NCBI GenBank assembly: GCA_015852425.1
Contig: JAAAIG010000013.1
Coordinates: 17,554 to 81,553, forward strand
Reading direction: 5' to 3'
Source of the DNA: Gryganskiella cystojenkinii
Lineage: Eukaryota > Mortierellomycota > Mortierellomycetes > Mortierellales > Mortierellaceae
DNA length: 64,000 bases
Shown here: positions 1 through 11,500 of the stretch, piece after piece
How the letters are laid out: every line of letters starts with the position of its first letter
Numbering within the stretch: the stretch's first letter is position 1
Notes under the pieces: generated by a model
Told to the model about the DNA's origin: nothing
The model's input: only the letters and a program-made list of their open reading frames with translations
Database searches by the model: none
Program-made: the position numbers and the translations under genes

Positions 1-130
1 CGTTATGTGCTCTTGTCTTCCCACATATAGCTCACTTGCTGACAACAGCAACAACAACAACAACAACAACATCAACAACAGAAAAAAAATATAAAAGAGG
101 AATTCACGTTTATTTCTGTCAATTCTGGAC
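1..130. other. Intergenic end with CAA repeat; 3' flank of MPC1
   Basis: A CAA/AAC trinucleotide tract lies at about 42-80. A minus-strand AATAAA (reverse complement of 109-114) sits about 17 bases past the MPC1 stop codon and is a plausible poly(A) signal for that gene. No coding sequence is visible. Confidence 0.5.
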
Positions 131-1302
131 CTAGGCCTTGGTGTCTTCGGTGACCTTGACCTTGAGATCTTCCTTGGGTGCTGTAATCTGTTTGCCACCA
201 AAACTATTGGAAAATCGAAAAAAAAAAAAAAGTTTTTTAGGAGATTGAGTCAAACTGTTAACTGTGCGAACAAAGGAACAAGGTCGTTTTCGGCACTCAT
301 GCACCTACTGGTGGTACTCAAGGAAACGATAGCCTTGCACCAATTGAGCAGTCTCGTTAGTGGCATGGCAGGCGAACAAAAGGTAGTTGCGGGGCTGAAC
401 CATCCAGGCAAAGCGCATGAACAGAAGCGAATACACTGTCAAGGCTCCGGTCATCTTGCCCGAGATCAGTTCGGGGTCCTTCTTGAAATCCGCAATGGCG
501 GCCAAAGGCAGTCCCCAGTTGGCAACTAGAGAGAGCACGGCACAAGTAAACGGAACGAATACCCGTGAAAGAGAATTAGAACGCCATTTTACGCTCTGCC
601 AAATCATTGTCAAACCTATTCCTTGCTACTTACCGGGACCCCAGAAGTGCTAGAGCGAAAAGATCATGGTCATGACGTGTAATAGGAACATGGGATATGG
701 GATGGTCAGAAAGAGGCCTTGCTGTCGAAACTAGCAGTTGCAAGGCGAGTATGAGCCCAGAACTGTGCACGTCCCGAGATTTTTTTTTCCTCCAAGATTT
801 CCCGCGTTCCTCTCCAAGTAGTATGAGTGGTTGAGCCATAAGAGTATTGGGTGATTGATGCCAGCCTCTGGAATGCAGATTTCGAGAGCTTCCCCGAGAA
901 TCAAGAGACAGACTCTCTCATGCTATTCATGTTGTTCATGCTGTTCATCCTGGTCATCTGTTCATCTGTTCAACTGTTTATCATGATTTTCCGTGCCATC
1001 CAGTCATAAAAAGAATCCAGAAATTGTTGAAATGCCGACTTGTACTATCACTCACGGTGCTAATTGAACAGGAATTCGTGGTTAGAGAAGAGAAAAAGAG
1101 ATGAAGAAAAAAAGGAATGTGAGTACATCTATCTATCTATTCACCAACAGTGTGGTGTGGTACCATGACACGGAGGCGCCGTCGGTGGTCTTTTGCAAAA
1201 GTAATGAAGAACACACAAAAGCAACCGTTTCTACCTCATAAGATACTGTTTGAACTCGGGACTGGCGACTTTTTGTCCCAACTGCGATACCCAGGAAGCC
1301 AT
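131..1302 (-). CDS. MPC1: Mitochondrial pyruvate carrier subunit 1 (Mpc1), 5 exons including 4-nt and 16-nt exons
   Basis: Mpc1 forms, with an Mpc2/3 partner, the inner-membrane heterodimer that imports pyruvate. The exons that rebuild the protein are 1302-1235, 1059-1056, 649-634, 525-309 and 203-131; they sum to 378 nt and give 125 aa. Diagnostic blocks are STHFWGPVANWG, the run [24 protein letters not shown] and [10 protein letters not shown], all signatures of the family, and the length matches family members (about 110-130 aa). All junctions are GT-AG: donors GTAGAA, GTGAGT, GTAAGT and GTAGGT, and acceptors TTAG, CTAG, CTAG and ATAG. The start [10 protein letters not shown] resembles the amphipathic N-terminus of family members. 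The 4-nt exon is inferred from reading frame and conservation. The gene is divergent from bL32m (start 1727). Confidence 0.93.
1056..1059 (-). other. MPC1: 4-nt microexon of MPC1
   Basis: On the minus strand the bases CACC lie between a TTAG acceptor and a GTGAGT donor. Exon 1 ends ATG-AG and the exon after the microexon starts CAC-TTC. Inserting CACC gives AGC ACC CAC, i.e. the Ser-Thr-His of the conserved STHFWGP block, and restores the frame into exons 4 and 5. Without it the frame is off by one base. It is supported by frame, splice consensus and protein conservation, but no transcript was seen. Confidence 0.85.
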
Positions 1303-1497
1303 TATTAAAGAGAGGAGAGTGAAGAGGGGTGCGTTTGCAGGAAAGAGTCGAGAGAGAGGAGAGAGAGAAGGATATGGAGCAGAAGGAGGGACACGATCCG
1401 TTATCTTTTCATTGAATATTTTTTTTGTTTCTTTTGGGGGTCTCGCCAAAATTCACCCCAAAGGGAGAGGGGGAGACGGGCAAACTCCCTGGCCCTC

Positions 1498-1522
1498 GGT
1501 CACGTGCCAGGTCATGTGACCG
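1498..1522. promoter_or_regulatory. Paired E-boxes in the MPC1 / bL32m divergent promoter
   Basis: The sequence holds GGTCACGTG and, 4 bases on, CATGTGACC in inverted orientation, so CACGTG (1501-1506) and the palindrome GTCATGTGAC (1511-1520) sit side by side. These are bHLH-type sites. GTCAC is also the half-site known for yeast Rtg1/Rtg3 retrograde regulators. The element lies about 200 bases from both start codons of two divergent genes for mitochondrial proteins. The factor is not known here. Confidence 0.55.
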
Positions 1523-1726
1523 ATTCCTTCTTGTCGGTGGCTTAGCCCATGTTGTCCCCGTCTGCATCTCTCTCGACATCTCCTTGTCTCGTTCTCTGCG
1601 TCCTTCTCTGTTTCCTCCAATTTCGGACAATTTGAATTTCGTTCTTTTCATTGACATCCTCTTCCCCATTCCACCCTTGAACCATCCCCACATCGTGGAC
1701 AATTCTCTTTCACCTCGCTGCACACA

Positions 1727-2170
1727 ATGTCCCTTTTGAAAGCCCCAACCTCAAGGGCCGCCACAATGTCGCTCGCCCTCTCCTCCTCAAAGCTGATTCC
1801 ACATCGTGTCCGGGCTTACACCGTCTCGGCCTTTGCCCACCCCACTCTCTCTACCTTCATGTCTTCTCCCTCTTTATTGTCTTCAGCAACGACAACGAGC
1901 GAGCCCTCGGCCATTTCCACGACTGCTCTGGGTCGCCTGGGCAATTACATCTCTGATCTGATCCCTTCCGTCGTTTGGGCCTCCGTTCCCAAGAGCAAGA
2001 CATCTCATTCCAAGAAGCGCATGCGTCAGGCTACCAAGGGTCTGAAGGAGCAGCGCAACATTGTCCAGTGTCCTGGATGCGGACAGGCAAAGCTGATGCA
2101 TCACCTCTGCACACACTGCTACCGCGATATGAAAGGTCGTGGTCCATCCTCTACGACAGAAGAAGTATAA
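1727..2170 (+). CDS. MRPL32: Mitochondrial large-subunit ribosomal protein bL32m
   Basis: This is a component of the mitochondrial 54S/39S large ribosomal subunit. The single-exon frame encodes 147 aa: about 85 residues of Ser/Thr/Ala-rich presequence, then the L32 core. The core begins VPKSKTSHSKKRMRQ and carries a zinc ribbon with CPGCG and CTHC (four Cys) near residues 115-133, the hallmark of L32. A long N-terminal extension fits the known m-AAA-dependent maturation of bL32m. An internal Met at codon 14 (1766) is an alternative start; the first ATG is preferred because it keeps a longer basic presequence. It is divergent to MPC1, which also works in mitochondria. Confidence 0.9.
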   Translation: MSLLKAPTSRAATMSLALSSSKLIPHRVRAYTVSAFAHPTLSTFMSSPSLLSSATTTSEPSAISTTALGRLGNYISDLIPSVVWASVPKSKTSHSKKRMRQATKGLKEQRNIVQCPGCGQAKLMHHLCTHCYRDMKGRGPSSTTEEV

Positions 2171-2749
2171 GCTACAGGGCATACCCTCAACAGGCCACGC
2201 CGCAATGATTTGCATGCCACATATTGCATACCACCGACCTCTCGTCATAGAAACTCCTTTCAACAATAGACTCTTTTTTCGCATTTTTATGTTTTTTCTG
2301 CGGTTTTTTATTCATGCTCACCTGCTCACCTAGGGTCACGGGACTGGACTGCTTGTATCGAAACTGTGTTGTGTTGCATGCATGCCTTTCTTTCTGTTTC
2401 TTTCCTGTTCAAAGGTTGACTGGTAACCGAGTAGGATGGTGTCGCATATCCAAACACAGAGAGAGGGCCCTGTTGTCTCCCTATTTTTTTGGTCGCCACT
2501 ATCCGAATGACCCCTCCTTCATGTAAGACAACAGTATTCGGTTCGACAGACTTCCAGTGTGACCTGACAAACTGTCTGCCGTTTTTGACAGTCTGAATCA
2601 AAGTCGGCCCAGTTGCCAATCGCTGCTCTCCTTATGCGAAAATAAGACCCTAGATAACACCCTGTACTTTAAGACCCTGCAAATATACGCCCTTCTGCTC
2701 CTATTGATCTCCATTTTGCTTTTCAACCCCTCCAAGGTTTTTCACTCTC
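2171..2749. other. Intergenic region upstream of the M13 peptidase gene
   Basis: No convincing coding sequence. Several GACAG/CTGTC elements lie at about 2545-2592, including TGACAAACTGTC (an imperfect palindrome) and TGACAG (2587-2592). The last 80 bases before the ATG at 2750 are pyrimidine-rich, as is usual for leaders in this window. Confidence 0.4.
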
Positions 2750-5466
2750 ATGGCTTCCTCATTTCTCTGGATGGTAGCCATCGGAGTTGCCCTTCAGACC
2801 GCTCGGTCTGCAGCGCCATCAAGCAGCCAGGTAAACAAAGAGGCTGTTTTTACATGTCACTCATACCTTGAGTCTAGGCAGAACCTAACAGGATTACCTC
2901 TCTGCTAGCCCATATGCACGACGCAACAATGTGTCTTGACTTCTTCGGATATTATTCGCGATATGAACCCTCAAGCGGATCCGTGTCAAGACTTTAGCGA
3001 ATTCGTTTGTAAAGTACATCAGTCAGAAAGACCTTGATAATATGAACCCTTCTACTGCTTGTGTTGACACCCCACTCTCTCCTGAACCCCATTAGGTGGT
3101 GGATTTGAGGCGCGATCAGAGATTGCGCCTGATCAATCCTCAAACGACAATTTTTTGGCGTTACACGAGCGAAATCAACGAATCCTTCACTCAATCGTGG
3201 ATACCAACAGCTCTTCAGCTCCAAAAGCGCCTGCAGGAGATCTCAGCGCTCACCGCAATATCGAGAAATTTCAGAGCCTCTACAGCAGTTGCATGGATCA
3301 GGATCGATTAACTCAACTTGGCCGAAAGCCACTCGAAGATGAAATCCAACAAGTCCTCAAGCTCTTCCCAGTCACGGAAAGCGATCTCAAAGCTCAGCAG
3401 GACCAGAATCAGTTGGAGGTGGTGGGTATCGCCGCCGTGGACAAAGAATCTCTCTCCAAAACACTGGCTTACTTCAACAAAATGGGTATCGACACTCTTG
3501 TTGGACTTTCTGTCGGTCAAGATCTCAAGGTGCCGTCCAAGAACGTACTCTCCGTCACAGAGGGGGGCCTCGGTTTGCCTGCTAAAGATTACTACTTGGA
3601 CAAGGCGATTATAGAAAAGTACCAAGACACAGTCAGGCGGATGTTAAGCCTTATTTTTGGACCACATAGGCAAGGCAATGCAGGCGCCGTCGCTGTTCCA
3701 GAGACCGACGACCGGTGGACCACAATAGCCAAAGATGTTGTCGACTTTGAGACCAAGCTGGCTGGCATTGGAACAGGTGTCGATGATCTCTATGATCCCG
3801 TCAAGACTTACAACCCATCAACGGTCGATAAACTCGGCTCAATGACCCCTTCCATTAACTGGCCTCTCCTACTCAACAGCGCCCTGCCTACTACTATCAA
3901 GCCTCCGGCACAGGTGATTGTCTCCTGGCCTGCGTTTCAGATCAAACTCGAGGGCCTTCTCAAGAGCACCGCACCCAAGACTCTCCAAAATTACTTTTCC
4001 TGGTCTGTCATCCGGTCGCGTGCAGGCGACCTGGGTCCCGAATACCAGCAGCCACTCCGCGATCTCAACGCTGCCTTGACAGGAGAAAGTGCGGCGATTG
4101 TCCCTGAGCGCTGGAAGCACTGCGTCAGTGTTGTTAGCAGAAGTGTTGGTGAGCTGGCCGGCCATTACTACATCGAAGAAGCCTTCAAGGGCAATAGCCG
4201 AGATCAAGCCAGCGGTATCATCCAGTCTCTACTGTTGACGTACAGCAAAGTTTTTCCAAAGCTCGAGTGGCTTGATAAGGCCACGACCATTGGTGCCGTC
4301 AAAAAGCTAAAAGCCATCAGATCACTCGTTGGTTACTCAACTGAAGAACCCAATACCGAATCATCAGACTCCCTCGATGGATATTACAAGGATCTTCGCG
4401 TGGATCCTATGGACTTTTATGGGAATCGCGCTCGGGCCAGTGCTTGGACTACAGAGCAGAATTTTCTGGATCTCAACAAGCCTATAAATAAGAAATCGAT
4501 GGGTAGCCCTCCTCAGACAGTCAATGCCTTTTACAGCCCGTCCGTTAACCAGATCTATTTTCCAGCTGGTATTTTGCAGCCACCGTTCTTTCATACAGAT
4601 AACCCAGAGTACATCAATTATGGGGGTATAGGTGTCGTGGCTGGCCACGAAATCACGGTAAGTATGCCCATTAATCTCACAACTTCATAGTAGAAGGAAA
4701 CACACGGTGATCCTCGTCTTACGCAATCGTTTGTTTCGATAGCACGGGTTCGACAACAAAGGTCATTTGTTCGATTCTGAGGGGCGCATGATAGACGTAA
4801 GTATATATGTAAGGTCCTTATTGTGGTCAAATCACGAATGATGATAGTTATTAATAATTTTCATATTATTAATATGTGCAATCCTTAGTGGTGGACCAAC
4901 ACAACTAGTAGAGCCTTCGACGAGAAGGCGCGGTGTTTCGTGGAGCAGTATGGAAATTTCACGATCAGCGGCCCTGACGGAAAGGTGTATCATGTGAATG
5001 GTCAGCTCACCTTGGGAGAAAACATCGCGGACAACGGAGGATTGAAGCAATCCTTCAACAGCTGGCAGACTCGTTACAAAGCCGACAAGACTGGAAAAAA
5101 GTATAGCCACTGCATTGCTGGCATATGTTCATTCTTGGCTCGTAAACAGTTTCATTCATTTTTTTTTAATTTTTTTACTTTATTTATTTTTTGGGGTCCT
5201 CTACGGCTCGTGACAGGTACATGAACATGAAGCTCCCCGGGCTAGAAAATTTTTCCCCTGAGCAACTTTTCTTCATCTCATATGGTCGCCTCTGGTGCTC
5301 CAAACAGAGGCCTGAGTCGTTGATCCAACAGGTCATCACCGATCCGCACAGTCCTGCCAGATGGAGAATTAACGGCGCTGTTCAGAATTCAGTCCAGTTT
5401 TCAACGGTCTTCAAGTGCAAAGCCAATACGCCAATGAATCCCTCCAAAAAGTGTGATCTCTGGTAG
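2750..5466 (+). CDS. Secreted M13-family (neprilysin-like) zinc metallopeptidase
   Basis: Predicted exons are 2750-2830, 2909-3008, 3096-4657, 4743-4796, 4889-5100 and 5217-5466, with GT-AG junctions, 2259 nt and 752 aa. The N-terminus MASSFLWMVAIGVALQ is a signal peptide. The mature start PICTTQQC and the PCQDFSEFVCGGF block are the N-terminal landmarks of M13 enzymes. The catalytic zinc motif HEITH is created across the exon 3/4 junction (about residues 578-582), and GENIADNGG supplies the third ligand Glu (about residue 643). The protein ends with the typical CxLW-type terminus (CDLW). Human neprilysin has 749 aa, so the length fits. No transmembrane anchor is seen other than the signal peptide, so secretion is inferred. 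The gene is tail-to-tail with the cyclase gene. Confidence 0.92.
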
Positions 5467-5488
5467 ACGAAATGGCAGACTTGTTTTT

Positions 5489-5514
5489 TTTTATTTAAAT
5501 TATTTACCAATAAA
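5489..5514. terminator. Overlapping poly(A) signals of convergent genes
   Basis: A plus-strand AATAAA at 5509-5514 lies 43 bases past the M13 stop but inside the last codons of the minus-strand cyclase. A minus-strand AAATAAA lies just past the cyclase stop (5500-5502). The two genes must therefore have overlapping 3' ends. Confidence 0.5.
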
Positions 5515-8500
5515 TGGCACGGCGGTCGTGTCAGTACTTGACCCCACCTCGGTTTCTCCACCAACTTCAGGTGCCTGCCACTGAACAGGCAAATCGATCA
5601 ACCATCCAGATGGATCTAGGGCCATGGCAGAAAAGAGGAGGTATGCTTCGGAATAGCACCTATTTTTTTCGATCGCGTCTTCAGAGTGTTGACCCATCTT
5701 GGCCAAGTAATAGGCTCGTACATAGTTGACCCCATCCAATCCTCGATCAAGCCGATCCCAGCTCCGGCGTAGCTTATAGAGACCCTCGCGATGGTGGTTT
5801 TGACCCTGGATAATGAAGGAACGAAATGCCTCGGCAAGCGTGATAAAACATTGTGCAACCGCCTGGAATGGATCCTGCGAAAGACTGTGGAGCACTGGCC
5901 GAAAAATCATCTCTATCTTGTTCAACCGATAGTTGTCTGCAGGCACGCCAGAGACATTTGAATATGCGCCATCAAGCATCTCATAGAGAGACATGATTGT
6001 GAACGCGCAACATAACATTGGAAACGGGTGAGCAGCCACGCCTTGTTCGTCAAGACGCTCTGCTACGAGCTCGGCATAGATTCGGGCCCTGGAAAAGTTC
6101 CGCATCTTGGCATAGTAAAAGCTCAACATTGCATGAATCACCAACAGATTCATGAGCCGTGACCTCGGCATTGTGCGCCGCTCAATCAGCACGATCCAGC
6201 TCTCTGCATCCCTCAGTCGATCCTGAAGCAGCAAGTTCGCGAGATTAAGGATGGCAAACAAAGTCTCGCCTTCGGAATCACCGTTCTGGGCTGCGACAGT
6301 GGATATAGTACGCAGCAGCAGAAGATCCTCAGGGTGGTCGATAAAGGAACCTTCCCACATCCGATAGGCATACTTGAGGATCACGGACCGATAGAACGTT
6401 GCAAAGTTGGACACAACACCAAAGGCCTTGCTCTCATTAATGGCATCAGATAGCATCTGATGCGCGATATCTGGTCTACCTTCGCAATACTCGACGTAGG
6501 CCCGCATGGAGAGGAGCATGCCTTCGGTGCCTTCGGTGCCTTCGCCTGCCTCGTCTGCAAGTCTGGCCTTTTCCATGTACTCGCTACAAGTATGTTTGTT
6601 ACCCTTGAAGTAATGCAAGATACCATAACGACCTAGGGACACGGTTTGTTCGCTCGAGGGAAGTCCCAACCGGCGAGAGTAGTTGAGTGTATACAGCGTT
6701 GACAGCATGGCGGCGTTTGGCTCTGTTTTCCAAAAATAGATGTTCTGCAGACATCCAAGCACTCGAATAATCCGCTGGAGGGTCACCTTTGTCTTTGGAT
6801 CAACTTTGGCTTTAGGCTTTTTCCCGGACTGAGAAGGACCTGGGGTCGAGGTGCCGTGGTAATGAAGGTTGAACTTCCATTTTTCCATTAAAAGAGCAAC
6901 ACGCCACTGCTGGTGGGATTTGGGCCAGTGAAGCCCGTAGCGCGCTAGACTGTCTAACAGTGCTGACTCTGCTTCCTCGATGCGCATGCGTCGAGAAAGT
7001 GCTTCTCCCTTCATGCCATAGATATCTGCGAGATCCGCTTGACTGACCATGCTGTTTCCCCCACGGGCAGTATCGATGATATTTATAAGGTCGGTCAGTC
7101 TCTGGGTTGCCTCCGCGAGCATGTTGCTCTTGAGGTCAAAGGCAGACAGCGCTTTGAGATACTTGATCTTTTTCTCTGTGTGTTCCGTCTTGAGATAGTG
7201 CCGAGTAATCAATGGCAACAAATCGGAAAACTGACCAGGATCCAAGATAGACTCGCACAGCTGGGAAGGTTCCAGGAAAGACTCGTAAAACTGACCCATG
7301 ACCAAGTGATATGATACACGGTCCTCATATGGTATAGAGTCATAGATGTCGCGCGATGTCGATCCGGAACCAAAAGTATAGAGCGTGTTCATGACCACAT
7401 CCTCAGAGAATCGCACGTTTGTCTGCTGATGATCTGTCGTGATGGAAAGGAAACGGAACGTATCCAAGTCACTGATTATGGTCGGAAAGGTCTGGCCCTG
7501 TTCAGGGACGCCAAGCATGGTCTCCAAAGGACGTATGGCTGCAACCTCTGCGAGAGAGAACTGATCCCCCAGACAACTGGCAATCTTGAGAAAGTCCTGG
7601 AACCGAGGTGTCATCCGGTCATACTGCATGAGGATCATCTTCTTGCGATCTTGCTTCACCAGCATCTGCTCCATCTCCTCCACGTTCTCGTATGATTCGC
7701 TGATATTGGCGTCCTGCCCTGTCATGACCAACTCGCCGTCGACAATGTTGACATGGCAAAAGTCCTTCAACATGTTGGCCATGTTTTTGACGAATTTAGG
7801 ATTACCCTTGGTCTTGTCCTGCACGAGTTCGATTACCTCAGGGCAAATCTTTGTCACCGCTTTCGCCTCGAACGCTTTTAAGAGTGCCAGTTCAATCTCA
7901 CGCCGCTTCAATCCTTCGAGTGAGATCTCGAGGTGTTTGAAGTGGCTCGTAATTGATTGAAGGATATTACCGCCATAGTCGCGTTGTGGGCGCGAAAAGA
8001 TGACGACTAAAACTTTTGGACACCTCTCGTGTATGACTTGAAGAATATCGAGCGATTTCGCATCAGTCCCTAGAGTCCACAGATTTCAGAAGTGACTGTT
8101 AAATTCATGGAACAAGGAGAAGTGGGCACGAAGCTAGCAGAACGAAACAAGCCCACCTACATTGGACATCCTCGAACATGACTATGATCTTTACATAGGT
8201 GCTCGCATAGTTAAGCATACGAACGATAAAATCCGCGAGCATCTCGTCGTCATACTCATTCATAACTGGGGCCGAGTAATCAGATGAGAGTGTGGCGATA
8301 ATATCATGCAAGAGGTGCATAAGCTCGTCGCCCTCGCCCATCTTCTGAAGCGACACATTAATCAACTGCTGCAACTTTGTGATGTAGGTTGAGCTCCTTT
8401 TGGATTGTTCACCGAAATTGCTGATAGATGGACTCGGTGAAAGGTCCCAGACAGCATTAGAAATGATGCTCGAGTGGACAGATCGCCCAGATGTGCTGAT

Positions 8501-11500
8501 ATTTGGCGAGCAGAGTCCTTCCACTGGCGTTCGAGATCCGCTGGGTGTGGATAGAGATGAGGGATCCGACTCTGAGGAAGAGTAAAATTCCGACTGGGGA
8601 AGAGTCAAGTTGGTCGCTGAACCGGTATTTGAGGTCGCATTGGACAACCGTCGGGACTCGTTGGTGCCGCGAGAGAGTCCAGAGATGCCTAGATCCTGTG
8701 GAGACCCTTTTGATGCATATGGAATTTCTTTCTTGCGCATGATATCGAAGAGACCGAGTAGAAGGAACTTGCAAAGGTAATATTCCGTGTTTTTCTCCAC
8801 CTCTGCCGACGCTGCTGAGCACACATAGTAGCCGTTCCTGTCGGCAATATGGCAAATTTGTTGGTAGAACATGCTCTTACCCGAGCCACGTGGACCGCTC
8901 ACGAGAATCGTGTTCCTGTCTGGAGTTTTGTCCCAGGTGGTGATAAACTGACTGACCTTTTCCCGCTCGGGTTCATAACCGATCGTCTCATCCACCATGA
9001 TATCGTCAGGTCGCCTTATTTGTTTTTTGGCTCCAAAGTGGACCAAACGCCAGATCCTGAGTGGCTGGATCTTGCCCTTCACAAACTCTTCACCCATGTC
9101 CTCGAATTCACAGAGCCCGTCGTGATCAGAAGTACAGGCTTCCTTTGTGGCGTCATCGCAAACAACGGACTCGGTTGCATAATCGAATTTGAGGATACGG
9201 ACAGCAATCACTATAGTGTCTCCAACGATGGCTGGATCTCGCCTGAACTCGTTCCCGATCATGCTGGTGAAGATCACTCCGGTTGCAAGCGAGATCTTGA
9301 ATCCCTGGATGCCTTCCTGCAATAATCGTCGCCGCATCATCCAAGCGGATTTTGCCGCAAATACTGCCTCGCGTTCGTGTGATCTGGGATAAGGAAGACC
9401 ATAAGCACAGAGTAGTGTTGCCCCTTTGTCGTCGACAGCAAATTGTTGAATAAATCCTACGTATTTGCAGATGCGCTAGTATTGGTTAATGGCTAAAGAC
9501 CGACTCAAATACCTGAACAGCGTGGTTTACAGTTGGAGTGGAAAAATGTACCTTCATATTCCGAAGTTACTTTATGGACCTGAAAGAATGCCTTTTGGCA
9601 AGTAGCGAGCCCTTCTGCGGTCCACGGCTTGACATCTCCCAGGCTCACAAAGAGAATTGTGACTGTCCTGAACTGAGCTGGGAAGGTATTGTCAGGGTAG
9701 AGGATGAGTCGGTGGATAGCAGACTTGTTGATGTACCTATAACAGGATATTTCAATAACAATTGGATTAGTATGTACTGGTAATTTTGAACGAGCATTCC
9801 GAGAACATGTGTCATCTTACTTGTAGTAGTGGGGATTACTCTCCACAGAGGTGTTCAGCAGTTTTTCATTTCTGATCCTCCTTAATAACGGATCGATGTT
9901 CGAGTTTTGAGCGCTCTTCAGAATATAGCACTGTCGCCGAGGTTCATAAGGATATGAGTCTGGATTCACAAACTTCCATGCTGCCGCGGTGATCGTCAAT
10001 TCCCCGGCACGCGCCATATTCAGCGCATCATCAATAGTTGACATTTGCTCCCCACAAATCGCGTATTCGAGTCGTCCAGTAGCTTGCAGCAAAAGATTGT
10101 CCAGTCCATTGTCGCCCCCGATGTCGCCAATAATGATGTTTGCTATGTCATGAATGAGTGACCGAGTTCCGATTAGCCATACGAGATCAATTACGGGTAG
10201 CATTGTAAAAGACCCTAGTGAAACTCACATATTGAACCTGCTGAAAGGGCCATATGAAGCTGCAGTTCATGAGAGTCGTCCGAGACATCCTCAGATGGTA
10301 CCGTGTTGCGGTCGCTGCTAAAAGTGGTGTTTGTGAAGAGGTTCTTGGCGTTGGCAAAAAACGAGCCAACCTTGTTTTGCTTGGAGGTTGCTGATCCTGG
10401 TCGACTGGACAAGATGGATTCTTCTCTTTTCCGATGGAGACTTCCGCCCACGCCGCCACTCGCCGCAATGTCCAAATTGTTTCCAGAGGCGAACTTTGTC
10501 GTTATCAATGGAGGAGATGTATTACTGGGAACAGATGACCTTCGAGAGCTGGAATTGCTTCCACTTTGGCCATTCGAACTGGGTCGAGAGGGAGGAACGC
10601 TCAAGAAAGAGGACGCTCCTATACTCCCTGTGGCACTACTAACCGTCCCAGAGTTATACGCATTCCATTGTGAATTGCTGTTCCCGCTTTGATTACTGTT
10701 GACTGCATTCATGTTACCATTGTTCCCGTCTTCATTTGAGAGGGTCCTTCCATTGGCCGCGGTCTCATCTAATGGTGATCCTGAGAATTTTCTAGAGTAC
10801 TCCCTTTCGGACAGGTATATCCGGTAGTTGGAGAGTCGTGCCAGTAGTTCCAGTCCGCACTCAACAGCCTTGCGGACAATGACTCTATTACGACGATTGA
10901 CCGCGACCGGTTCCTCCCCGGTTGGAGAGTCCATTTGATCGTTTGGGGGTGATGCAGACGAATCGTCGCTGACGTGATTCTCGTTGACAGGATCAGACTG
11001 GAACACGACCAGGAGAGCATCTCCCAAGAACTATGTTGCGGCATGAATGAGGCACAATCCGATCAGAGATCTACGCAAGTTGTCAGTCTTTGCTATCATA
11101 CCAAAATGTCTCGTTTTGTCTACCTACCTTGACTACGTCGCCTCCGTGATATTCAATAATGCGAATGGCAATGTCAAAGTAAGCTCCAATCTGGGAAGAG
11201 AGCATCTCTGCCCCGAGGTCACCCTTCGACGAAGCGATGCTCGTCATCTGAGGTCCAGGATTCCAGGAACCGCCATGACGAGGAAATACAAGAGTGAGTG
11301 AGTGAGTGAGTGAGTGATTGGCGACAAAGAACAAAACAAAAATAGTGCACGCGTTTTGTTTTTGCGCACAAGCTTTGACAACAGGGGGATGACATAAGCA
11401 GCATAATAGTTTTTGGGCTGAAGGGACGCGTTTCCTTTCATTTTTCTATTTTCCTTTCTCTCTTTCTTCTTCCGCCTCTTTACCCTCATTTGTATAATAC

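Noticed and set aside
630..839. Minus-strand frame considered as an alternative MPC1 5' exon
   Set aside because: It cannot be spliced in frame to give the conserved Ser-Thr-His and shows no similarity to carrier N-termini. The exon at 1302-1235 plus the 4-base exon does both.
8849..9325. 158-codon plus-strand frame inside the cyclase gene
   Set aside because: It is the reverse complement of conserved cyclase C2 and P-loop sequence.
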